Assembly: GCF_002860285.1 (NCBI RefSeq)
Contig: NZ_PGVF01000008.1
Coordinates: forward strand, 1-64,000
DNA: 64,000 nucleotides
From: Bacillus sp. M6-12
GTDB taxonomy: Bacteria; Bacillota; Bacilli; Bacillales; DSM-1321
Reading direction: 5' to 3'
The notes below the pieces were generated by a model, which was not told where the DNA came from, did no database searches, and saw nothing but the letters and a program-made list of their open reading frames with translations. Positions 44,743-51,565 of the stretch are shown piece after piece (the stretch's first letter is position 1; each line of letters starts with the position of its first letter). The position numbers were made by a program, and so were the translations under genes.

Positions 44743-45590
44743 CCGCCATCACCCCCGAATGTTTCTTGAATTTTTTTTGCCATCCTAATGTTCGTCTTAT
44801 GCCCCGTCCGTATTCCGATAAAATGCCCTTTTACAGACATGCCAATAGTGGCTAGGTCTCCCAGAAGGTCGACGAGTTTATGCCTGGCTGGCTCATTTTC
44901 CCACCGTAGCTTTTCAGCAGTGCCACCCGATAGCACAAGGCATTGGTCCATCGCATTTCCAATTAATTTCGCAACCTGGCTATATTCAAAATCCATGATA
45001 TACGATCTGGCTGCGGAAAGCTCAGAAACAAAGTCTAAACCGCCAGTCAAGCGGTAATGCGCCAACTGGGTTGGCAGCTGTCTGCCTGGATAATCAAGTA
45101 AATAAGTAAAAACCGGCTGCTGGGAGGGTAAGGCGATCAATATGCTTTCGTAGCGTTCTCCTTCATAGATAAAGGAGTCAAAAACCCATTGAGGTTCGGT
45201 TATTTTCAGGGTGCTTTTCGGCAGGCTTTGATTGACCGGTTCCGCCTGAATGAGGGCGTTGACAAAAGCCTCGCTGCTGAATTGGCTAACAACCGGGATA
45301 TGCGGGCTATCCATATGCACTTTAACATTATCAATGCCTAACCCCGCGACTGCAGCCAATAGATGTTCCGTATGTTCTATTCGAATAGTATCTTTCACCA
45401 GGGAGGTCCACCTGGAATCTGTGCGTGCGTATTCAGACCGGCATTCCACCTCAGGGTGTCCCGGAAGGTCATCTCGGATAAAAACGACACCTGAATTCGG
45501 TGGAGCTGGAGAAAAGGTTACTTTTGTCTGATATTCTCCCGTAATGGACATACCACTGCATTGCACTTTATGATTTATCGTTTTTTGCAT
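44739..45590 (-). CDS. LpxC-type zinc deacetylase in a Gram-positive spore-glycan operon
   Basis: A 283-residue protein with the LpxC fold over its full length (E. coli LpxC has 305). The catalytic set is intact: Glu75-His76 in IEHTEHLLAAVAGLGIDN, His237 and Asp241 in ARHKLVDLLGD, and His264 in RTGHKTN. These correspond to E. coli E78, H79, H238, D242 and H265. SAARSYIMDFEY matches the substrate-loop SRARTF..DIEY region. LpxC removes acetate from UDP-3-O-acyl-GlcNAc in lipid A synthesis. With no sign of LpxA here, the substrate is probably another UDP-amino-sugar. It overlaps WbqC by four bases; the ATG at 45590 is preferred over GTG 45599. Confidence 0.88.
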   Translation of the reverse strand: MQKTINHKVQCSGMSITGEYQTKVTFSPAPPNSGVVFIRDDLPGHPEVECRSEYARTDSRWTSLVKDTIRIEHTEHLLAAVAGLGIDNVKVHMDSPHIPVVSQFSSEAFVNALIQAEPVNQSLPKSTLKITEPQWVFDSFIYEGERYESILIALPSQQPVFTYLLDYPGRQLPTQLAHYRLTGGLDFVSELSAARSYIMDFEYSQVAKLIGNAMDQCLVLSGGTAEKLRWENEPARHKLVDLLGDLATIGMSVKGHFIGIRTGHKTNIRMAKKIQETFGGDGG

Positions 45591-45603
45591 GGCGATCACA
45601 ACC

Positions 45604-46569
45604 TTAGACAGAGGAATTTCTTACAACCTTCAATATTTCTTCAGCACGATGCCTGTAAGTGTGATGTTTGTAGACTTCCTGTTGGCCCGCTAGTGCGATC
45701 ATTTTTCTTTCCTCTTCATGTGCGAGATAATAATCAACCAATTCCAGCGTTTCTTCAGGGGAACCGGAACAAGCCAAATGTTTTCCTGGAATAAATGTTT
45801 CTTTTATAGCAGCAGTGAAGGGCCCCAATAAGAATCCCCGGGCACCGAGCACTTCAAATGTCCGGGAATTTAATTCGGTAAATGTATTTTGAAATCCAAG
45901 CACGATTTTAGCGGAGCTATAAACATCGTTTGTATCTAGATATGGCAGTTTACTTCTCAGTAATTCCGATGGTACATTAAAACCTATGATTTGAGGATCA
46001 ACCTTTCCCCAGCGTTCTCCCCAAATTGCAACATTATATCCCTTTTCTATTAAGGGTTTCAAAAGAATCTGCACACTTTTTTTTCGGAATGATTTCCACT
46101 TGACTCCTGCTGTTGCGACAACGGCAATGTCACAGGAAAATTGCTCCTTATGTTCTCCAGGCTTATGGAATTCAGGGTTGCATGCCCAGGTCAGGTGGTG
46201 GGCTGAATACCCTAAGTCTTGATAATAAGAAACCGAAGCGCGGTCAATCGTAAAGATATAATCAGGCCGGGTAGACTCAATATAATAAAGGGACCATTCT
46301 TCCCTCCAGCGGGGGTCTTCTGTCGCCCAATAGGCATGCTTTATCTTATATTTTTTCAATAGACTGTGAAGAATTCCAAGCTTCCTGCCACTATGGATTT
46401 TTGTCCATCCTGTCGTCACCGCCAGATCGGGTTGAAATTCAGTTAATGTTTTTTCGAGTTCTGCTTCATTTATATCGTTCAAAACTTTGACCTGGCAGCC
46501 TGCCTTTTCAAAGCCTGAGGGCAGTCCCAAAACATACTGTTTAGCAGCTTCCAGAAATAATATTTTCAT
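45604..46569 (-). CDS. CgeB-like glycosyltransferase (spore maturation)
   Basis: A 321-residue protein of the CgeB family. The N-terminal Rossmann half contains LDVAVTTGW-like and KHAYWATEDPRW; the C-terminal half has DIAVVATAGVKWKSFRKK, WGERWG and ARTFEVLGARGFLLGPF-like donor-site residues (SRTFEVLGARGFLL). CgeB in B. subtilis acts in spore-surface maturation under sigma-K. There is no membrane segment. The ATG at 46569 is five bases from GGGTGA. It ends 14 bases before the LpxC start. Confidence 0.87.
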   Translation of the reverse strand: MKILFLEAAKQYVLGLPSGFEKAGCQVKVLNDINEAELEKTLTEFQPDLAVTTGWTKIHSGRKLGILHSLLKKYKIKHAYWATEDPRWREEWSLYYIESTRPDYIFTIDRASVSYYQDLGYSAHHLTWACNPEFHKPGEHKEQFSCDIAVVATAGVKWKSFRKKSVQILLKPLIEKGYNVAIWGERWGKVDPQIIGFNVPSELLRSKLPYLDTNDVYSSAKIVLGFQNTFTELNSRTFEVLGARGFLLGPFTAAIKETFIPGKHLACSGSPEETLELVDYYLAHEEERKMIALAGQQEVYKHHTYRHRAEEILKVVRNSSV

Positions 46570-46585
46570 GCGAATCACCCACTAA

Positions 46586-47554
46586 TTATAAATTTAACCT
46601 GTAGGCTTCTCGTAAAATTCCACGTCCACCAAACCCTTCTTTAAATCTGAACAAGCCACTATTAACAATTGTTCCTTTGCTTTCAGTGGAAATGCCCCAA
46701 TCTACATAATGAAATCCTTCCTGCATTCCAAACTTAACAAGCTCAAAAAACACCAAATTTAACGGCCGCAAGTGCTGGTATTCATTGTCATGGCAGATAT
46801 AAAAACAATTAATTACCCTGCTGTTAAGCAAAAAAACAACCACACCTGCAATCATTCTTCCATCATAAAAAGCGGCAAACAGTTTGATTTTATTCGGAAA
46901 CCTCTCAATTAAATCAAGCACCTCTGTATAAGTATGCGTCGGCTGGGCTTGATGCTTCTCTTTTAAGTTTTTCTCAAGGATCTCCCAATAACTTAAGAAG
47001 TCCTTTGACTCGTGAATTGTAACACCCTTGCTTAAAGCTTTGTTTTTATTTCTGATCGTTTTTTTATCCATGTTTTGTTCTGCAATGCTTATATCCTTCA
47101 GCGGTAGCGCCGTAGCCAGTTCTGAAATCGTAGAAGCAAAGCCGTTGTACCGCAGGGAAAAATCAATCTCGTCACAATTCCAGGAATGGTAGATGCGCGG
47201 AACCATCTTCAGTTCAATCGCATTAAAACCAAGAGAACGACAGTGTTCCATCAACATCGGAATTAACTCCAAGGCGTCTGAGGTATCAAATATGTGATTA
47301 ACGATGATCCCACCGTGAGACGCACCTGGATAAGAACAAAATACGGGATTATCACCTTCGTTTTTGACCGCGGCTGGAATAACAGCGATAAGCCGTTCCT
47401 GGCCATCATAAACCATTGTAGAACAATCCTCGAATTTTCCGGCAGGGTGATAGTTTAAAAATGTCCGCTGCTGCATAAAGGTGCCGTTCCTAGAGTTCTG
47501 GACAAAGTCCTCCCAAATCGTATGAAGATCATCGGAATAAGTTATTAGTTTCAC
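46586..47554 (-). CDS. FemAB/GNAT-like acyltransferase, first gene of glycan operon
   Basis: A 322-residue double-GNAT protein (FemAB-like, BioF2-like acetyltransferase domain). Typical parts are NGTFMQQRTFLNYH near residues 23-36, SYPGASHGGIIV, YNGFAST, the central RNKNKALSKGV and the second-domain strand MIAGVVVFLL with FHYVDWGISTESKGTIVNSGLFRFKEGFG. Such proteins acylate amino groups of sugars or of peptide bridges. The start is GTG behind GGAGGGTGA. A sigma-K-like promoter lies 45-75 bases upstream. Confidence 0.83.
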   Translation of the reverse strand: MKLITYSDDLHTIWEDFVQNSRNGTFMQQRTFLNYHPAGKFEDCSTMVYDGQERLIAVIPAAVKNEGDNPVFCSYPGASHGGIIVNHIFDTSDALELIPMLMEHCRSLGFNAIELKMVPRIYHSWNCDEIDFSLRYNGFASTISELATALPLKDISIAEQNMDKKTIRNKNKALSKGVTIHESKDFLSYWEILEKNLKEKHQAQPTHTYTEVLDLIERFPNKIKLFAAFYDGRMIAGVVVFLLNSRVINCFYICHDNEYQHLRPLNLVFFELVKFGMQEGFHYVDWGISTESKGTIVNSGLFRFKEGFGGRGILREAYRLNL

Positions 47555-47598
47555 TTTTTATCACCCTCCAATAACATTCATAGTTCAAAAAGGTAAGA

Positions 47599-47627
47599 TA
47601 CTCTATTCAAAAAGACCCTCTAGAGTG
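47599..47627 (-). promoter_or_regulatory. Candidate sigma-K promoter of the leftward glycan operon
   Basis: On the minus strand CACT (47624-47627) is followed after 16 bases by AATAGAGTA (47599-47607), one mismatch from the sigma-K -10 consensus CATANNNTA. It lies 45 bases before the first gene. Confidence 0.5.
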
Positions 47628-47673
47628 ACAATTTTAGAAATTATAAATCAAACATTAATCAAGGCTAATTGCT

Positions 47674-47702
47674 CACCCGAACCCAATCCGATTCATAGCT
47701 TA
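47674..47702 (+). promoter_or_regulatory. Candidate sigma-K promoter of the rightward glycan arm
   Basis: CACC at 47674-47677, a 16-base spacer and CATAGCTTA at 47694-47702 match the sigma-K consensus (mACm, N16-17, CATANNNTA) at every fixed position. Transcription would start near 47709, 43 bases before the small Pro-rich gene. Confidence 0.72.
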
Positions 47703-47751
47703 TGGTGTAGGCTTTTCGGTAATAAAACAATTAAAAGAAAGGATGGAAAAA

Positions 47752-47883
47752 ATGCCTCCAAAAAAACCAAAACCTCCAAAACCACCAATACCGCATCATT
47801 CAAAGCCAAAACCGCATCATTCAAAGCCAAAGCCTAACCACCGAAAGCGGCCGCCAGGTCCACCCCCTTCTAACGCGGATTAG
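47752..47883 (+). CDS. 43-residue Pro/Lys/His-rich peptide
   Basis: A short frame with the ATG at 47752, eight bases after AAAGGA. The product is almost wholly Pro, Lys, His, Ser and Arg: it opens with MPPKKPKPPKPPIP, has two tandem copies of PHHSKPKP and ends in RPPGPPPSNAD. It has no membrane segment. It must be an extended, basic, soluble chain, like other small basic spore-coat peptides. It is the first gene behind a strong sigma-K-like promoter and precedes the DegT and Gfo/Idh genes. It might be a coat component or an acceptor of the locus-made glycan; both are inference. Confidence 0.75.
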   Translation: MPPKKPKPPKPPIPHHSKPKPHHSKPKPNHRKRPPGPPPSNAD

Positions 47884-47949
47884 TAACAGGGAGACACAAT
47901 AATTTGTACTAGTACTGATGAGAATGAAACTATAAAGAGGGGCGAGAGA

Positions 47950-49053
47950 ATGATTCCTCTTGTTGATTTAAAAACCGAATATGAAGAGTTGAAACTCGAA
48001 ATTAACCAGGTAATTAAGGAAGTGCTTGAAAGCAGCCAATTTATTTTAGGAGCGAAGGGAAAGGAACTTGAGGATAATATCTCCAGCTATGTCGGTACAG
48101 CGTATGGAATTGGAGTGGCCAATGGAACTGATGCATTGCTATTAAGCTTGGAAGCTTTAAAAATTGGACCCGGGGACGAAGTGATTACAACTCCCTTTAC
48201 CTTTTTTGCTACTGCAGAGGTCATTTCTAGAGTGGGTGCAACTCCTGTTTTCGTGGATATTGATCCTCTGACCTATAATATTGATGCTGCCTTGATTGAA
48301 CCCGTTATTACAGGAAGAACCAAGGCCATAATCGTAGTTCATTTATTCGGCCAGGCTGCGGACATGGACGCTATTTTGAAAATCTCCCGCAAGCATAATC
48401 TCCGGGTGATTGAGGATGCATGCCAAGCAATTGGGGCTGGTTATAAAGGCAAAAAAGTGGGATCATTCGGCGACACTGGATGTTTTTCTTTTTTTCCCTC
48501 AAAAAATTTAGGTGCTTATGGTGATGGGGGAATGATCGTAACCAAAAGCCAAAATTTACGCCTGGAAATTGAAACATTGCGGAACCATGGAAGTGCCAAA
48601 CGATATGTCCATACCAAAATCGGCTTAAACAGCCGTCTGGATGAAATTCAGGCTGCCATCCTGAGCGTCAAATTCAAAAGAATAGATGAATGGAATAATA
48701 AACGAATAAAAAAGGCAGCGGAATACAGCAGGAAATTATCTAAATTCGTTCATGTTCCTTTTGTGGCTGAAAAGAGACAGCATGTTTTTCATCAATATTG
48801 TATCGAGACAACACAGAGAGAGAAATTGGCCGATTTTCTCCAACAAAAAGAAATTGCTACCGGCATTTATTACCCTGTCCCGCTGCATCTTCAGCAAGTC
48901 TTTAATCAACTGGGATATAACAAAGGAGACTTTCCTGTTTCGGAAAGTGCGTCTAAGTCCATTCTGGCCCTGCCAATGAATCCTATGATGACAGATGCAC
49001 AGCAGAGCCAAGTCATATCGGCAATCGAAGAATTCTTCGGTGATCAAGTATGA
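47950..49053 (+). CDS. DegT/DnrJ/EryC1 sugar aminotransferase (GnnB/WbpE-like)
   Basis: A 367-residue PLP-dependent nucleotide-sugar aminotransferase. It has the start MIPLVDLKTEYEELK, GVANGTDALLL near residues 55-65, TPFTFFATAEVI, the PLP aspartate in VIEDACQAIGA and the Schiff-base lysine Lys185 in FFPSKNLGAYGDGG. The family moves an amino group from glutamate to a keto sugar on UDP or dTDP. Its stop overlaps the start of the Gfo/Idh gene (ATGA), so the product of that dehydrogenase is the probable substrate. Confidence 0.92.
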   Translation: MIPLVDLKTEYEELKLEINQVIKEVLESSQFILGAKGKELEDNISSYVGTAYGIGVANGTDALLLSLEALKIGPGDEVITTPFTFFATAEVISRVGATPVFVDIDPLTYNIDAALIEPVITGRTKAIIVVHLFGQAADMDAILKISRKHNLRVIEDACQAIGAGYKGKKVGSFGDTGCFSFFPSKNLGAYGDGGMIVTKSQNLRLEIETLRNHGSAKRYVHTKIGLNSRLDEIQAAILSVKFKRIDEWNNKRIKKAAEYSRKLSKFVHVPFVAEKRQHVFHQYCIETTQREKLADFLQQKEIATGIYYPVPLHLQQVFNQLGYNKGDFPVSESASKSILALPMNPMMTDAQQSQVISAIEEFFGDQV

Positions 49054-50006
49054 GCACTTTAAAAATAGGAATAGCTGGCGTAGGCAGTATGGGCTTTAAC
49101 CATTGCAAGGTTGTTCAGAAGATGAAAAACATACAATTTATCGGCGTTTATGATATTGACCGGAATAGAAGCTTGCAAATTTCCAAAACATTTTCGGTCC
49201 CATTTTTTTTATCATATGATGATCTCATTAATGCGGCCGATGCTGTAATTATTGCAGTTCCAACATCCTTGCATTATTCATTAACCAGAAGGGCTATTGA
49301 AAAAGGAAAGCATGTATTGGTTGAAAAACCATTTGTCTCCTCCATGGATGAAGCCAAGCAAATAGTCAAAATGGCAGAAGAAGCGTCAGTCATTGTACAG
49401 GTTGGCCATATCGAACGCTTTAATCCAGCTTTTATATGGCTATCAGATAACATTAATCCTCAAGATATGATATCAATTGAGGCACGAAGGCTGGGAGTTC
49501 CAAACCGGTATATTGATACAGATGTGATTCTCGATGTCATGATCCATGATATTGATATCATGATGCAATTAATGAACAGCCCTCTTTCCTCAGTATCTGG
49601 CGTCGGTTACTACAAGGAAAACAATAAGCAACTAGAAGCTGCCTCTGCATTGCTTTCGTTTCAAAACGGTTGTTTTGCATCTCTGCTGTCCAGCCGCCTC
49701 GCATTGGAAAAAAAGAGAAGCATTTATGTAACAGAAAAAACTAGGTTCCTTAAATCTAATTTATTAACAAAAGAAATAACTATTCACCACAAAACCCTAC
49801 CTACACAGGATAATATTCTTCCCCCACAACATTCACATATCATTGAAAATGTTTCCATTTCTAATACAGAACCTTTATACGAGGAAATTAAACATTTTCT
49901 ACATTCCATCCAATCGATGCAGTCCCCTATGGCAGGCGTGCAAGAAGCAGCTAAAGTTCTGGAAGTAGCCTTGAAAATTAAGGAACAAATTGAAAATAAC
50001 CAATAG
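49050..50006 (+). CDS. Gfo/Idh/MocA sugar dehydrogenase (GnnA/WbpB-like)
   Basis: A 318-residue NAD-dependent dehydrogenase. The Rossmann motif is GVGSMG at residues 10-15, the family EKP lies at 92-94, and VGHIERFNPA at 118-127 and DVMIHDIDI at 162-170 follow. The last two are features I associate with GnnA-type UDP-GlcNAc 3-dehydrogenases, which sit in lipid A gene clusters, and with WbpB-type enzymes. Oxidation at sugar C3, then amination by the coupled DegT protein, would give a 3-amino UDP-sugar. A terminator follows. Confidence 0.9.
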   Translation: MSTLKIGIAGVGSMGFNHCKVVQKMKNIQFIGVYDIDRNRSLQISKTFSVPFFLSYDDLINAADAVIIAVPTSLHYSLTRRAIEKGKHVLVEKPFVSSMDEAKQIVKMAEEASVIVQVGHIERFNPAFIWLSDNINPQDMISIEARRLGVPNRYIDTDVILDVMIHDIDIMMQLMNSPLSSVSGVGYYKENNKQLEAASALLSFQNGCFASLLSSRLALEKKRSIYVTEKTRFLKSNLLTKEITIHHKTLPTQDNILPPQHSHIIENVSISNTEPLYEEIKHFLHSIQSMQSPMAGVQEAAKVLEVALKIKEQIENNQ

Positions 50007-50042
50007 TAATCAGGATTGGCAATCTAAATGCTTTTTTATTGG

Positions 50043-50082
50043 ATACGGGGTGTCAGGCTTCTTCGCTCCCCCGTATTTTTTA
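50043..50082 (+). terminator. Terminator after Gfo/Idh gene
   Basis: ATACGGGG pairs with CCCCGTAT around an 18-base loop, followed by a T run. Confidence 0.85.
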
Positions 50083-50168
50083 TAATATGGTATTGCGCCT
50101 GCTACTCTCTAATAAAGAACTCCCTATAACAGCGTTCTCCTAAAAAAATCTTTGTATAACTGAGGCTC

Positions 50169-51341
50169 CTAACCTAATGCCTGTTCCAAATCTCTAATCA
50201 AAGCCGCGGCATCCTCCAGCCCAACTGCAATCCGAATTGATCCCGGACTGACATGTTCCTTCTTAAGTTGGTTAGCATTATTCCCTAGGTTCGGCGACCA
50301 AATCAAGCTTTCAAAAGAACCCCAGGACACACCAATCTTAAATACCTTCATTTTGTTAATTACATTTCTCACTGCTTCGTACGTTTCTTGCTTTAATTGA
50401 AAGCTCATCAATCCTGTATACCCTGTCATTTGTTTACACCCAAGTTGATAGTCTGGATGGGAAGCCAATCCAGGATAATTTACCTTTTCAACCGCGGGGT
50501 GGGATTCCAAGAAGCTCGCAACCTTTAAGCCATTTTGCTGATGTTCCTTCATCCGGACGGGCAGCGTCCGCAATCCCCTGATCAGGAGGGAGGCCTCATG
50601 CGGTCCCAAAACCGCTCCCATCATAATAAGTTCCTTGGAAAATAACTCGGTGATAATCTCTTTACTGGCGATTACGGCCCCTCCAAGTAAATCGCTATGG
50701 CCACCAAGATATTTTGAAGCAGAATGGACAACAACATCAATTCCCATGGTAAGCGGTTTTTGAAAAAGCGGGGTTGCCCATGAATTATCTATGATTGTTC
50801 TGATATTACCCGCTTTGGCTGTCTTGGCGACGGCTCTCAAATCAATTAGCCGGAAATTCATATCTGTTGGAGATTCGATATAGATTACTCTCGTATTTGG
50901 CCGAATCTCCTTTTCGATATCATCCGGGCTGGGCGAATAAACTACCGAATGTTCCACCCCGAATTTAGCCATATAATTCAAAAAATCAATTGTGGAAAAA
51001 TAGATATTGCTTATACAAAGGACATGGTCTCCGCTTTTCAGGCTGCTTATTAAAATGGCGGTTATCGCAGCCATCCCCGAAGAAAAGCATCTGCACGCCT
51101 CCCCTCTTTCAAGCGCGGCCAGTTTCTTCTCAGCAATTTCAACGGTAGGATTAACACCCCTTGAATAAAGATAATGATTGGGTAAATCGTTTTCAGATTG
51201 TGCAATACTCTCATGTGATTTATGTATGAAAACACTGTTCTGATAAATCGGAGGCACAACTGCCCCTTGATGGTGTTCCCGATCCTCTGCCAAGTGAAAG
51301 CAAATTTCCTTATCCAAGGAAAACGATTCAGTATGCTCCAT
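50169..51341 (-). CDS. PLP-dependent Cys/Met metabolism enzyme (cystathionine synthase/lyase family)
   Basis: A 390-residue fold-type I PLP enzyme. It has YSRGVNPTVEIAEKKLAALE, CFSSGMAAITAIL near residues 85-97, IIDNSWATPLFQKPL and the Schiff-base lysine in HSASKYLGGHSDLLGG near residue 209. The C-terminal VSWGSFESLI and PGSIRIAVGLED are typical of the trans-sulfuration group (MetB, MetC, methionine gamma-lyase). The exact reaction cannot be set from sequence alone. No S-box or T-box precedes it. It is flanked by the glycan locus and hemZ. Confidence 0.9.
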   Translation of the reverse strand: MEHTESFSLDKEICFHLAEDREHHQGAVVPPIYQNSVFIHKSHESIAQSENDLPNHYLYSRGVNPTVEIAEKKLAALERGEACRCFSSGMAAITAILISSLKSGDHVLCISNIYFSTIDFLNYMAKFGVEHSVVYSPSPDDIEKEIRPNTRVIYIESPTDMNFRLIDLRAVAKTAKAGNIRTIIDNSWATPLFQKPLTMGIDVVVHSASKYLGGHSDLLGGAVIASKEIITELFSKELIMMGAVLGPHEASLLIRGLRTLPVRMKEHQQNGLKVASFLESHPAVEKVNYPGLASHPDYQLGCKQMTGYTGLMSFQLKQETYEAVRNVINKMKVFKIGVSWGSFESLIWSPNLGNNANQLKKEHVSPGSIRIAVGLEDAAALIRDLEQALG

Positions 51342-51419
51342 CGCAACGTTCCTCCATCTATTAATTTTTCATCTGCTTTCTATTATTCTTCATTCCGAGT
51401 TTACCCATCCGCAAAACAC

Positions 51420-51446
51420 AAAAAAACCCCGGAGTGACTCCGAGGG
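51420..51446 (-). terminator. Terminator after hemZ
   Basis: On the minus strand CCTCGGAG pairs with CTCCGGGG around TCA, followed by seven T residues. Confidence 0.85.
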
Positions 51447-51565
51447 ATACACAGCTATTATTTTTGAATACATTACTTCTGTCCAAGTTCATAATTGCTC
51501 AGAAACAATTTTTAAACAGCCCTACTTAGTATGTTGACTAATAAAATTGGTGTAATTCGAATAGG

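Noticed and set aside
47625-47837. 70-codon frame overlapping the Pro-rich peptide
   Set aside because: It starts before the sigma-K-like promoter, has no ribosome site and becomes a Lys/Thr/Ala repeat only because it reads the Pro-rich gene in another frame.
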